Shown: one piece after another, positions 1-9,251 of the stretch
Position numbering within the stretch: position 1 is the stretch's first letter
How the letters are laid out: each line of letters begins with the position of its first letter
Assembly (NCBI GenBank): GCA_017512705.1
Contig: JAFWEX010000058.1
Location: 1 to 64,000 of the forward strand
Direction: 5' to 3'
Length of the DNA: 64,000 bases
Source of the DNA: Paenibacillus sp.
Lineage (GTDB): Bacteria; Bacillota; Bacilli; Paenibacillales; Paenibacillaceae
Made by a program: the position numbers and the translations under genes
Notes under the pieces: model-generated
Database searches by the model: none
The model's input: the letters and a program-made list of their open reading frames with translations, nothing else
Told to the model about the DNA's origin: nothing

Positions 1-50
1 AGCCTCTTGGTTTTTTCTATTTTTCCATCTCTCAAAGCCCATCCTCTTCC

Positions 51-1412
51 TTACACTAGAGCCGGTTCCTTAACTTCTACTGGTGGCAGAGCTTGCAGAC
101 CCGCCGAGTTCAGGAAGTTCCATGGTTTGTTGTAATGCGGCTGGAAGAAGAAGTCGATGAAGGCCAACTCATCAACGGTCATGTTGTTCTGGATGCAGAC
201 GGAGATCGTATTGATCGACTGCGTCAGATCCACTTTTGACATGATCTGTGCACCAACAATTCGACGAGTCGTCTGTTCATAGACCACTTTTAGCAGCAGC
301 TTCTCGGCAGTTGGCATGAATTCTGGACGGTAGGCATCCTCAAACGTTACGGCTTCAACTTGTAGACCTTCATCAGCAGCAGACGCTTCCGTCATCCCGG
401 TACCCGCAATATTTTGCTCGTAAATCTTGATACCTGATGTACCTTGCGTACCCAAGTAAGGCGTCGTTGGACGAACCAAGTTGCGTGCTACCAGCGTACC
501 CATTCGAACTGCATTGGTCGCCAGCGGAATGTAAGCAGCTTTGCCAGTCGGGTTGTAATGAATTGCACAGCTGTCACCTGCAGCGAAGACATCTTCTTGG
601 CTGGTTTGCATGTATTTATCCACGATAATTGCGCCGTTAGGAAGCATATCCACCTGACCTTTGAGCAGCTCCGTATTCGGACGGAACCCGATACAGAGGA
701 TGACCAAGTCCGTCTCGAACTCACCTTTGGATGTGATGACTTTGGTTACTTTGCCGTTTTCGCCAGTAAACTTTTGTACGGTCTGGCCAAGAGCCAACTT
801 AATACCTTTTCCTGTCAGTGTTTCTTCAATCGCATCTGTAAATTCAGGGTCCAAATATTTATTCAAAATCCGATCCACGCTGTCAATCAGCGTCACTTCT
901 TTGCCATTCATCTGGAATGCCTCTACCAGTTCGACGCCGATATAACCTGCACCGACCACCGTTACGCGTTTCGCATCTTTCGCTTTTTCAATAATGGTGT
1001 TGGAGTGATTGTAGTTCTTGCTGAGCAAGATGTTATCCATCTCGATGCCTTCCAGTTTGGGTACGACTGGCCATGAACCTGTAGTTACGATCAATTTGTC
1101 AAACGTATCTTCAAATTCTTCCCCCGTTTGCAGATTTTTAGCCCGCAAGGTGTGTCCTTTAGCATCAACGGCTGTAACTTCATGAAGCATCTTAGTGACA
1201 ACACCGAGTTCTGCCAATTGATTCGGCGAAGAGTAGAACAAACCATCAGGGTCTTTCACGACTCCACCAACGTAGAGCGCAATGCCACAAGATAGGAAGG
1301 AAATGTTGTCATTGCGTTCATATACCGTAATTGTAGCGTCCGGGTATAATTTAGCGGTGTTAACGATGGCTGCCGTTCCTGCGTGTGTACATCCGATGAC
1401 TGCGATTTTCAT
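51..1412 (-). CDS. nox: NADH oxidase, FAD-dependent pyridine nucleotide-disulfide oxidoreductase
   Basis: 453-aa flavoprotein of the NADH oxidase/CoA-disulfide reductase group, which oxidises NADH with O2 (usually to water) and regenerates NAD+ in the cytosol. Visible features are an N-terminal FAD-binding Rossmann motif (VIGCTHAG, about residues 5-12), the single redox cysteine Cys42 in FLSCGIALY (typical of Nox/CoADR rather than the CxxxxC pair of disulfide reductases), an NADH-binding motif VVGAGYIG near residue 152, the second FAD motif AAGDSC near 280, and a C-terminal dimerisation domain. The ATG is preceded by AAGGAGG. It is monocistronic, and its promoter carries three Rex/FNR-type palindromes (separate entry), which fits control by NADH/NAD+ or oxygen. 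CoA-disulfide reductase activity cannot be excluded from sequence. Confidence 0.9.
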   Translation of the reverse strand: MKIAVIGCTHAGTAAIVNTAKLYPDATITVYERNDNISFLSCGIALYVGGVVKDPDGLFYSSPNQLAELGVVTKMLHEVTAVDAKGHTLRAKNLQTGEEFEDTFDKLIVTTGSWPVVPKLEGIEMDNILLSKNYNHSNTIIEKAKDAKRVTVVGAGYIGVELVEAFQMNGKEVTLIDSVDRILNKYLDPEFTDAIEETLTGKGIKLALGQTVQKFTGENGKVTKVITSKGEFETDLVILCIGFRPNTELLKGQVDMLPNGAIIVDKYMQTSQEDVFAAGDSCAIHYNPTGKAAYIPLATNAVRMGTLVARNLVRPTTPYLGTQGTSGIKIYEQNIAGTGMTEASAADEGLQVEAVTFEDAYRPEFMPTAEKLLLKVVYEQTTRRIVGAQIMSKVDLTQSINTISVCIQNNMTVDELAFIDFFFQPHYNKPWNFLNSAGLQALPPVEVKEPALV

Positions 1413-1465
1413 GAATAGTTCCTCCTTGGTGTATATAAAATATTGAATAATTAGACTTATTGAGT

Positions 1466-1555
1466 TGTGAAATAATTCACTATTAACAGAACAATGTGTA
1501 TGTGATTAATTTCACTTTATACACTCATTATAATGTGATCTTTTTCACAATGCAA
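1466..1555 (-). promoter_or_regulatory. nox promoter with three Rex/FNR-like operators
   Basis: Minus-strand promoter with -35 TTGCAT (1550-1555), a 17-bp spacer and -10 TATAAT (1527-1532). Three TGTGA-N6-TCAC(A/T) palindromes lie at 1534-1549 (filling the spacer), 1501-1516 (just past the start point) and 1466-1481. The last, extended as TTGTGAAATAATTCACTA (1465-1482), matches the Rex consensus TTGTGAANNNNTTCACAA at all but one position. Their placement in the spacer and downstream suggests repression, so Rex is favoured over an FNR activator; FNR shares the same core. Confidence 0.7.
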
Positions 1556-1790
1556 TAGGTTAAGCAAAAAAAATCTTAAATCAGAAAAAAATAACGACAG
1601 TGCAGTCACGGTCTTTTGTTTTCACACTCTGTATAAATGCCTTCTTTCTTAAGTTCTCACTAACTTCATTTTCCCCGAATTACATTTTGCTTATGCCGAC
1701 CAAATAGTTCAATTTGATGAGTAATGGGCAACATACCATTAAGGGGACAGCAACCATTTCAACATGTTCAGAGGCCTTTAAAAAGAGAAC

Positions 1791-1824
1791 AAAAAGAAGC
1801 CTGCCCTATCTAGGGACAGACTTC
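1791..1824 (-). terminator. Rho-independent terminator after gpx
   Basis: On the minus strand an imperfect GAAG-CTG-CCCTA/TAGGG-CAG-CTTC hairpin is followed by TTTTTG. It sits about 30 bp past the stop of the glutathione peroxidase gene. Confidence 0.75.
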
Positions 1825-1854
1825 GCATCATCAATCTATTTCACATACAGCGAA

Positions 1855-2334
1855 TTAACCGAGCAATTGCTCAATCGCTTGAGTCATTGACTCTGGTGAT
1901 TCTTTGGGTTCAATCCGGGCAACAACTTCACCTTCACGATTCACAAGAAACTTAGTAAAGTTCCACTGAATATCACTGGTTTCCACCGGTCCAGGTTGCT
2001 GTTCTTTTAAATATTGAAACAGAGGGTGTGCCTCTTCACCGTTCACATCGACTTTTGCAAAGACTGGAAAGTTTACGCCATAGTTGATTTGACAGAAAGA
2101 TTCAGCCTCTTCACTTGTACCTGGCTCCTGTCCGCCGAATTGATTACATGGAAAACCAAGTACAACCAAACCTTGATCACGATAGCGATCATAGAGCTTC
2201 TGCAGTTCACCATATTGCGGAGTCAGCCCACATTTACTAGCTGTGTTTGCAATGACGAGCACCTTGCCTTGATACATATCCAGAGGCACTTCCTGATTTG
2301 CGGTTGTTACTGCCTTGTAAGAATATACGGACAT
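1855..2334 (-). CDS. bsaA: Glutathione peroxidase family thiol peroxidase
   Basis: 159-aa thioredoxin-fold peroxidase of the GPx family, the usual length for bacterial members. The peroxidatic cysteine is Cys35 in NTASKCGLTPQY, where animal enzymes have selenocysteine. The catalytic tetrad partners Gln (NQFGGQEPG) and Trp/Asn (QWNFTKFLV) are present. A second cysteine in GFPCNQFG is the likely resolving residue, so the enzyme probably uses thioredoxin rather than glutathione, as is common in Bacillota (family inference). The ATG follows AGGAGGA. It is monocistronic with its own terminator and sits beside nox, in keeping with the peroxide and oxygen theme of the window. Confidence 0.93.
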   Translation of the reverse strand: MSVYSYKAVTTANQEVPLDMYQGKVLVIANTASKCGLTPQYGELQKLYDRYRDQGLVVLGFPCNQFGGQEPGTSEEAESFCQINYGVNFPVFAKVDVNGEEAHPLFQYLKEQQPGPVETSDIQWNFTKFLVNREGEVVARIEPKESPESMTQAIEQLLG

Positions 2335-2491
2335 TGCTGATTCCTCCTATGACATAAATTAGACGAGGGCATGTATAAACCAATATACACCAATGCCCAC
2401 AATAGCTTATGAGCCTGCACCTATAGCTTATAGGCTATGACGTGCAACCTTTAAGTTAATTATAGACTTGTTCCATCGTATACATCAAATT

Positions 2492-3310
2492 TTACCGTGA
2501 AGCCCTGATCTTATCGTATTGGCTTTGCCGCTCAGCTCTGCTTAGCTTAGGGCAGCTGTAGCAATACTCTTGACCGTCATAGACCTTATAATGCAGACAG
2601 CATGCTGACTTCATCAACATTTTCTCTCCAGGTTGGTATGGACTGTCGATCTCCACGGGCTTGAAAGCTAACACATTTTTGCGCAATCCCAGAATTTCAG
2701 GCGGCATCATAGTCACATACTCATAACCCTGATGAACAGCCTCCCGTTCTTCATCTGTAATGTCCATCTGGACCACCAGCGTCTTGAACCACTTCAGGAT
2801 CGACGCATGCTGTGCCCACATCTGTCCTGTGTTCGCTCCGACAGCCTGAGCAATTCCCTCAATGAGAGGCCTAAGCTGTTCCTTGTAATACGCGTTGAGC
2901 ATCGCTTGTCGTGCGGATACAGATGCAGCTTTCGATTCCGATTGATCCTTAACCACTGTCGCAGGATGTGCATACTCGGATTGATCGAGCAATAGAAATT
3001 GGAATGCCGGATATCCGTCCTGAACAACTAACTGTAGTTGAATATTATCCAGAGAAATATTTAGTATCGTGTCACACATCGCATTCATGTAATGAATGGC
3101 TAACAGCAGTCCACGAATAGAATGCATGAAATATACTGCAGTGGTCCGCAAGCAATCTGCACGTAAATACTCATGATATGCGGTCAGCATCTCTTTCGCC
3201 TGCTCTGCATCCCGTAACGATGCCAAAACTGTAGTATATATTGGATCTGAAGCGGGACTGGTCGATATCCGTCCATATTGTTCAAGCCAGGTATAGTCGA
3301 TTGCGCCCAT
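2492..3310 (-). CDS. FhuF-like siderophore ferric reductase, [2Fe-2S]
   Basis: 272-aa protein ending in the cysteine arrangement CC-x11-C-x2-C (about residues 240-257, SACCLHY...EYCYSCP), the [2Fe-2S] signature of FhuF-type ferric-siderophore reductases that release iron from imported siderophores in the cytosol. The N-terminal 220 residues are helical and poorly conserved, as in this family. It lies 100 bp downstream of the siderophore ABC ATPase gene on the same strand, without an obvious promoter between them, so both are likely expressed from the Fur-box promoter at 4406-4435. The substrate siderophore cannot be told from the sequence. Confidence 0.8.
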   Translation of the reverse strand: MGAIDYTWLEQYGRISTSPASDPIYTTVLASLRDAEQAKEMLTAYHEYLRADCLRTTAVYFMHSIRGLLLAIHYMNAMCDTILNISLDNIQLQLVVQDGYPAFQFLLLDQSEYAHPATVVKDQSESKAASVSARQAMLNAYYKEQLRPLIEGIAQAVGANTGQMWAQHASILKWFKTLVVQMDITDEEREAVHQGYEYVTMMPPEILGLRKNVLAFKPVEIDSPYQPGEKMLMKSACCLHYKVYDGQEYCYSCPKLSRAERQSQYDKIRASR

Positions 3311-3410
3311 TAGTGAATCCTCCCGTGAATGCGAATGAGCCGCGTGCTACAGCGCACAGCGGCTTCATTTCTATACTTCAGGATCGCATATGCAATCCAG
3401 CTCATTTCAA

Positions 3411-4295
3411 TTAACTGCCTGTTGCCTGAACGCGATGTTCCGTACGGCCCACGGCATGAACCATGGCACTGTTCATCACTTTTGTTTCAGGAGCTACAGG
3501 TCTTTGGCGTTCACCAGCGAGTGCATATGGTAAACACAGCGGTACATTGGAACGCGGGTCCATAACAATATCCGCTTCAATATTGAACACTTCACGCAGT
3601 ACATCTGAAGTCATGACTTCTACCGGTGAGCCTTGTGCAACAGCTTTACCCTTTTTGATTCCAATCATGTGCTGTGCATATCGAGATGCATGATTAAGAT
3701 CGTGTACGACCATCACAATGGTCCGATTAGCCGTTGCATTCAGATGCTCCAGCAACTGCAATACTTCAAGCTGGTGAGCCATATCGAGGAAGGTTGTCGG
3801 CTCGTCTAGGAAAAGAATATCCGTCTCCTGTGCAAGTGCCATAGCAATCCAGGCACGCTGACGTTGCCCACCAGACAACTGATCGATCGGACGATCATGG
3901 AATTCGGTCATACCGGTTACTTCAATCGCCCACTCAATCATGCGTTTGTCTTCTGCACGCATGGAACCGAATCCTTTTTGATAAGGAAAGCGACCATAAG
4001 AAACCAATTCTGTAACGGTCAGCCCTTCCGGAGCTGTAGGATTTTGAGGCAGAATCGCAAGTTGCTTGGCAACTTCACGCGTAGACTGCTTATGAATAGA
4101 CTTCCCGTCGAGTAACACGTTGCCTGCCTTCGGAGACATAATACGTGCCATCGTCTTCAGGATCGTTGATTTTCCCGAACCATTGGCTCCCACAAGTGCA
4201 GTAATTTTTCCTTGGGGAATCTGAATGTTCAGATCCTCAACTATCAGTCTTTCCTCATAAGCGATATCCAACTTGGACGTCTCCAGACGAAACAT
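3411..4295 (-). CDS. Iron-siderophore ABC transporter ATP-binding protein (FhuC/YusV-like)
   Basis: 294-aa ABC ATPase of the FecE/FhuC group. Walker A GANGSGKST is at residues 36-44, the signature LSGGQRQR near 140, Walker B DILFLDEPT near 160, and the switch histidine lies in VVHDLNH. A 40-residue C-terminal tail follows the core. No permease or binding-protein gene is adjacent; the only neighbour is the FhuF-like reductase. This resembles Bacillus subtilis YusV, an orphan ATPase that serves several siderophore permeases encoded elsewhere (established for that homologue, inferred here). The promoter holds a perfect Fur box. Confidence 0.9.
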   Translation of the reverse strand: MFRLETSKLDIAYEERLIVEDLNIQIPQGKITALVGANGSGKSTILKTMARIMSPKAGNVLLDGKSIHKQSTREVAKQLAILPQNPTAPEGLTVTELVSYGRFPYQKGFGSMRAEDKRMIEWAIEVTGMTEFHDRPIDQLSGGQRQRAWIAMALAQETDILFLDEPTTFLDMAHQLEVLQLLEHLNATANRTIVMVVHDLNHASRYAQHMIGIKKGKAVAQGSPVEVMTSDVLREVFNIEADIVMDPRSNVPLCLPYALAGERQRPVAPETKVMNSAMVHAVGRTEHRVQATGS

Positions 4296-4405
4296 GCGAT
4301 CATCCCTCTCTCATTAATCCCGGTTATGTATGCCGGCTATCCTAACGACCACGAAATTGAATTTATATTCTGATTCATTACTTCTGAATTAAATCTGCTA
4401 CAATA

Positions 4406-4435
4406 AAGATACTGATAATCATTATCACTTGTCAA
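4406..4435 (-). promoter_or_regulatory. Fur-controlled promoter
   Basis: Minus-strand -35 TTGACA (4430-4435), 18-bp spacer, -10 TATCTT (4406-4411). The spacer contains TGATAATCATTATCA (4413-4427), an exact 7-1-7 Fur box, so Fur would block RNA polymerase directly. It drives the ATPase and FhuF-like genes. Confidence 0.9.
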
Positions 4436-4653
4436 CCAAAAATACCATATCTTTTGATGGATTCAGGCTTTTTTTGTCTATCTCCCGCTCTAAACCACTT
4501 ACTTCCTCACTTATTATATGAGAGTATTTCTCAATGATTCCGTGCCATTTCTCACTGTTCACTCATAACCTTAATCTGAATCAATCCATTTATGTCTATT
4601 TTGTGAACTAGAAATGTCCACTGCACATCTCCTCTTGTTAAACGGGTTATCTC

Positions 4654-4694
4654 AAAAAAAAAAGATGATCCTGAAACCTCGGCTCAGGACCATC
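4654..4694 (-). terminator. Terminator of the tubulin/GTPase module
   Basis: On the minus strand GATGGTCCTGA pairs with TCAGGATCATC around a 9-nt loop, followed by ten T. It lies 78 bp past the stop of the GAP1-like gene, marking the 3' end of the module. Confidence 0.9.
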
Positions 4695-4771
4695 CTTCTA
4701 ACTCAACTTAATCTTATCTTAGTATGTTTCTGTGTTTGTTATGATTCGTTGTATGGTTACATCATGGAATC

Positions 4772-7700
4772 TCAGATGGGTTCCTGTATCAGCTCAACAG
4801 CTAATTCCGAACCCTCTGCTGTACCTTGTTGGATGCCTACCACATGTTTCGGATCAATACTGTCCGGCAACGTCATCTGCATACCGTAAGGGTACAAGCG
4901 ATCCACTTCTGCCACAGTTAAAGGTTTTGAACTTGAACTGTCCGTATTAGCGACTCCTTCCGTCGAGGCCACACCCGATGGATTCTTATCCGTTTCCCCT
5001 TCGTCTTGTGTCAATGATTCATCCGTTACGCCTGTTGATGCACTTCCAGCTTCGGGATCTGCCGACTCTTGATCTGCATCTGCATCTGGTTCAGATGCAT
5101 TTTCTGTCCCTGCACCAACCTCTGAATCTGACGCGGAATCTTCTTTGGTTCCGGTAGACATGTCACGACCATCATTCAATGGTTTCCATTTGTTCTCAAC
5201 GACGAGATCCTTCGTGCTACCGTCATCCATAAGGAACTGGAGACGCCCACGTTCAAAAGGATCACCGCCCTTCTCGTTCTTATAGCGGATGACTAACAGG
5301 GACGATGATTCTGCTTCGTTCTGCTTATTCGCAGCGACAATATAAGCAATATAGTCTGCTGGTTTCTCCTCAGGCTCAGCAGGGGCTACAGGCTTCTGAT
5401 CGGTCGGTGGCTGCGCCTGAGGTTCTGACGCACTGTTTATCCAGGCATACGTACCACCCGCAATACCGAGAACCAGGAGTAGAAGCAACATCCCCAGCCA
5501 TCGCCTCTTCTTACTTCCAGTTAGTATACGCATTAACGGAGAAGCTAGCTCAGCTTTGGCACGATCATAGACCGGTTTCATCGCTTTTCCTGCTTTTGCA
5601 TAATACGGCTTAAAAGCGGACTTGGATCGGAATGCTTCCCGGTCATGAGATTTAAAATACGTAATGATGGCATCTGCATAACCTTTATGCGCATTAGAGC
5701 CACGAACAAACATCCGCTGCTTGCCAGACCATTCAAAAAACGCATACAAGACTTCGGGTTGACCTGTATGACGACGTACAAATTCGATCAGACCCGAATA
5801 ATCAAGACGATTACTGCTGCTTCCCCCACGGTAGAACGCTAGCGGCAAAGCCTCATACGCTTCTGTTCCCCGATGATTCTGCAGCTCTGTCGCTAGCCAG
5901 CGACGTGTCCAGCGCTGAAGCTCATCACGCTCAGCAAGAGAGAGGGACTCCACCCCTTCTTCTGCCTGAACCTCACCTTTCAGCCATGCTCTGGCTGCCA
6001 GCATCACATTTGTTCTTGCAGAGACATCCGATCCTTGGCGTGCAGCCCAATCCCGAACTTCATCTTCATGCTGCAAAATATCGATACGCAGAAGCTGGTC
6101 GCGATTCACCCGTTCCAGATCCAGATCCTGAATCATGAACAAGTTAATCACATAGGCAAGCTTATCTGCCAGCTTCGTCAAGTCTTCCTGATACCCAGCC
6201 AGGTTGTTACTATACTGACCCGTTCGGTGCTCTAAACTAGCAGCGACGTCAGATTGTCCGATATGTCCTGTAATCTCAGGTTCAAGCTCGCGGTTCCCGG
6301 TGATCCGATCCAGCACACTAACCCGCTGCAGCGCATCGTTCGCAGATTGAACGGGGTCAGGCGCAGAGCACAACCTTTCCCGAAGCTCTTCACAAGAACG
6401 TTCGAGTAAAAATGTAGATTGGATGGCAGACGGATTGGCGGTAACCCACCGCTGAATAAGATCAATGACACTCGCTGCTGTTTCCGTACGTTTCAACTGA
6501 TTGTCCAGATATGGCTCAAACAGCAGCTTGGTTAACGATGCATTGCCCAGCACCTTATCAAAGAATGCCTGATGCAGCCGAGCATCGCGTTCCAGAATGG
6601 TATACAGCTCCTGGACAGCTCGCATCCGTTTCTGGGCGCGGGCATTGTTCACAGCATAGATAAAATAATCGACAATCCTTGCCTTCACGACGGGTGCTGC
6701 AATGCTGAAATAGTCCCCAATACAAGAGGCAACTGCCTCTTCAGGTACATTTTCTCGTCGTGTACTGTCTAACTCTCGGCTGAGCAAAGTCAGAAACAGT
6801 TCATTCAGACGTGAGCGTTGCTGTAACGCTCCTTCTGGTTTCAGGTAGGTCAGTAACCCACTCAAAACCTCGCTTTTGTTATTCAAATAGACGTCTTCTA
6901 TACCTTGTTCGAGGCTAAAGAATACTGACAATTCTCCGTATGCCTCAATAGAAAGCTCACGTCCGGGCTCCATGCCTGCCAGCATCTCATCAGCAAACGC
7001 GTAGAACGCAGTCGCCCTTGCCGGGTCTTGTATCAAAAACCATGCAAATTCAATATAGGGTAGCTTGGCCACCGAAGCCTCTGCATGCATAACCCGTCCT
7101 GACATGAGATCAAAGGTGAAATCTTTTTCCGTATTCCGATCCTTGGGACGCAATGTACCGCGCTCCACAAACTGCACATGAATTCCCTTTTTGGCCTGCG
7201 GTTCCTTGGCAAACGTCATAAAGCCCAGTTGCCGCCTGAACGCAAACGGCAGTGCCTTGTACAGCAGGCGCAGTAGAGCTTTCGCACCTGCGGTCACTTC
7301 CTCCGCTGGCACATCAAGCGCTATGTATACTTTGCGGCGTGTTGCCACAGCCTGCATTACTGCATAGAGCAAACGCTTGAACAGTGTCTCATCCATTTTC
7401 AGCGCACTCAGAATCTGGCTCGTTGAAGCACTAGAATTAAAATGGCTGTCGCTCTGTCCAGCGCGAGTTACCGCGCCATCTCCCGTTGCTACAGGCAACG
7501 CCGTCAGCACAGGCAGCTCCGTGCCTTGCTCGATGTCATACGAAGTAGCGAACATGGTATCCAGCCAGTCCATACCTTTCATATATTGCTCCGAGCTGGC
7601 TGGAGACAACACGTAGTTATGAGCGAAAAAAGCACTGCGCAGCCCGGTAAAGTCCGCAGCCTGGTACACATTTTGCCCCAGAATCGTCCCACCGTTCTCC

Positions 7701-7933
7701 AGATGAAGCAGGTGCATGGAAGCTGGGAATTTGCTCTCATCCTTCTCACTTCGGCCTGTCAGCTCCGCAGGAGCATCATAGACACAGTAGGGATGAAGTA
7801 CTTTTTTGATAAAGGAAGGGTCGAGTCCCGGCGATGCAGCCACCGTATCGAATCCTTCTGTTGTCCGGAATACCCCGCGCCGCTCTCTTGTGTACATCTG
7901 CTGTTGAATGGGCGGAGTTATGGAAGAACGCAT
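4772..7933 (-). CDS. GAP1-like GTPase-associated membrane protein
   Basis: 1053-aa protein, last gene of the minus-strand module. Residues 1-about 250 (IQQQMYTRERRGVFRTTEGF onward) resemble, as far as I recognise it, the N-terminal domain of GTPase-associated protein 1 (GAP1-N2) families; the middle, about 260-800, is helical with many Arg/Glu. One transmembrane segment lies at about 808-829 (WLGMLLLLLVLGIAGGTYAW), preceded by basic residues, so the long N-terminal part should be cytosolic. A mostly disordered acidic Ser/Glu/Asp/Thr region and a short end domain of about 220 residues would be outside. Its ATG overlaps the stop of the GTPase gene (TAATG), implying translational coupling and physical partnership. 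Family call moderate; function unknown. Confidence 0.65.
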   Translation of the reverse strand: MRSSITPPIQQQMYTRERRGVFRTTEGFDTVAASPGLDPSFIKKVLHPYCVYDAPAELTGRSEKDESKFPASMHLLHLENGGTILGQNVYQAADFTGLRSAFFAHNYVLSPASSEQYMKGMDWLDTMFATSYDIEQGTELPVLTALPVATGDGAVTRAGQSDSHFNSSASTSQILSALKMDETLFKRLLYAVMQAVATRRKVYIALDVPAEEVTAGAKALLRLLYKALPFAFRRQLGFMTFAKEPQAKKGIHVQFVERGTLRPKDRNTEKDFTFDLMSGRVMHAEASVAKLPYIEFAWFLIQDPARATAFYAFADEMLAGMEPGRELSIEAYGELSVFFSLEQGIEDVYLNNKSEVLSGLLTYLKPEGALQQRSRLNELFLTLLSRELDSTRRENVPEEAVASCIGDYFSIAAPVVKARIVDYFIYAVNNARAQKRMRAVQELYTILERDARLHQAFFDKVLGNASLTKLLFEPYLDNQLKRTETAASVIDLIQRWVTANPSAIQSTFLLERSCEELRERLCSAPDPVQSANDALQRVSVLDRITGNRELEPEITGHIGQSDVAASLEHRTGQYSNNLAGYQEDLTKLADKLAYVINLFMIQDLDLERVNRDQLLRIDILQHEDEVRDWAARQGSDVSARTNVMLAARAWLKGEVQAEEGVESLSLAERDELQRWTRRWLATELQNHRGTEAYEALPLAFYRGGSSSNRLDYSGLIEFVRRHTGQPEVLYAFFEWSGKQRMFVRGSNAHKGYADAIITYFKSHDREAFRSKSAFKPYYAKAGKAMKPVYDRAKAELASPLMRILTGSKKRRWLGMLLLLLVLGIAGGTYAWINSASEPQAQPPTDQKPVAPAEPEEKPADYIAYIVAANKQNEAESSSLLVIRYKNEKGGDPFERGRLQFLMDDGSTKDLVVENKWKPLNDGRDMSTGTKEDSASDSEVGAGTENASEPDADADQESADPEAGSASTGVTDESLTQDEGETDKNPSGVASTEGVANTDSSSSKPLTVAEVDRLYPYGMQMTLPDSIDPKHVVGIQQGTAEGSELAVELIQEPI

Positions 7934-9198
7934 TATCCCACTCTCCCCTCAATGTATTTGAGCTTGTACAGCAGCCATAGGAAAGGTTCATCCACACGAA
8001 TGGGGCTAACTACGCCCTGGATTTTCATATCCACCGGATTACTGCCCAGCGCAGATACAGCGAAATAAGCGGTGTTCTTGAAGTACACATCCATCGTGCC
8101 TTTGAACGGACGATCCACTTTCTCGATAAAACGGCGAATCTCCCCATCGATATTCTCGAACTCGGTCAGATCAAACCAATCGCGGTGCACCATGTTGCGG
8201 AATACATTGCTGTTGGATTTGATGTAATCCCCCTCCTCATCCTTGAGGGAATGCAGCATGTCACTTTTGGTGAGCACAACAGCAGTTGGGATATCGGTCT
8301 TGGCCTTGTCCTGATAAGCGATAAAGTCACCGAACAGGGTCAGCACCACATCACGCGGTTCATCGTACTTTGGTGTCCATTCCCCCGGTTCGCTGCCCAA
8401 ATTGATACGGATTTTGTCCCGAATGGAACGAATCTGGAGCGGGTCCACCATAAATAAAATGCCTGCCGAGTTTTTGATATGCTGTCCATGCAAACCCAGA
8501 TAATCCTGTTCCACCATACCTTCACCAGCCACATCAAAAAAAACAAGTGTCAACGGTGCTTTATCCTCATCCTTGAACACAAATTGGAAGATAAACGGCT
8601 CCTGCAACTTCTCCTTTTGTGTTGAATCCAGCAGGTCGCCACGCTCGAACAGCGGCTCTTCATAATCCGCACGGAAACGGCGGCTAATTTCTGCATTCAG
8701 CGGCATACAGGCGGCGTCAAAATGATCTGCCGTATAATGCTGCAACGTGTGAATCAACGATGTCATATAGACGGATTTCCCCACCTGGGATGCTCCGATG
8801 ATGGAAATGATGTTGCTAGGTGCCTTGCCTGCCGTTACAGGCAGTTCGTTATGACAGTGCGGGCACAATCGGCGGCGCGTTACTACCCCATAACGATCGT
8901 TCAGTCCCATGATGATGTTATCCGAATAGATTCGATGTTCTTCCGGTACGTCATAAGGTGTCAGCACAGCCTCCATATCAAATACCGTATCCAGTCCAAA
9001 GCGCTCCCGATATCGGTTGAGCTTGGCGTCTTCTCCGAGCGCATAGTCCTCATCATCGTCACGATGGTGTGCCGCACGAAACACCACGTCTTCCGGTGAG
9101 AATTTGCTGAAGCAGTAAGGACATACGATGTCGTAAAACAGCGGTCGTTCCTCTGGCTGCTGTCTCTTTAAAAACCGGCTAAAAAAACTCATAGCCAC
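7933..9198 (-). CDS. P-loop GTPase-like protein with split zinc ribbon (TRAFAC/DO-GTPase-like)
   Basis: 421-aa protein. Two CxxC knuckles, Cys26/Cys29 (CPYC) and Cys112/Cys115 (CPHC), flank an 80-residue insert and probably form one zinc ribbon ahead of the NTPase domain. The P-loop is GASQVGKS (135-142), Walker B/G3 is DVAGEG (222-227, in place of DxxG), and TKSD (310-313) is a G4-like motif, so GTP is the likely nucleotide. The layout matches the GTPases found next to GAP1-type proteins. No membrane segment is seen. It is coupled to the downstream GAP1-like gene by a one-base overlap. Identity as a GTPase is fairly secure; cellular role unknown. Confidence 0.75.
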   Translation of the reverse strand: MAMSFFSRFLKRQQPEERPLFYDIVCPYCFSKFSPEDVVFRAAHHRDDDEDYALGEDAKLNRYRERFGLDTVFDMEAVLTPYDVPEEHRIYSDNIIMGLNDRYGVVTRRRLCPHCHNELPVTAGKAPSNIISIIGASQVGKSVYMTSLIHTLQHYTADHFDAACMPLNAEISRRFRADYEEPLFERGDLLDSTQKEKLQEPFIFQFVFKDEDKAPLTLVFFDVAGEGMVEQDYLGLHGQHIKNSAGILFMVDPLQIRSIRDKIRINLGSEPGEWTPKYDEPRDVVLTLFGDFIAYQDKAKTDIPTAVVLTKSDMLHSLKDEEGDYIKSNSNVFRNMVHRDWFDLTEFENIDGEIRRFIEKVDRPFKGTMDVYFKNTAYFAVSALGSNPVDMKIQGVVSPIRVDEPFLWLLYKLKYIEGRVG

Positions 9199-9251
9199 TC
9201 CCCTCCCCGTTTACGTGTAAATATAAATTCAACTTCGATCGTCGTGTCTGT

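Noticed and set aside
444..1076. 210-codon plus-strand ORF opposite nox
   Set aside because: Lies entirely antisense to a well-supported flavoprotein gene; the translation has no recognisable motif and no ribosome site.
2415..2437. Palindrome AGCCT...AGGCT with an inner CTATAG/TTATAG repeat downstream of the FhuF-like gene
   Set aside because: No T-run on either side and weak, overlapping pairing; could be a terminator or gpx operator but not supportable.
7442..8068. 208-codon plus-strand ORF
   Set aside because: Shadow of the GAP1-like and GTPase genes; no domain or start site.
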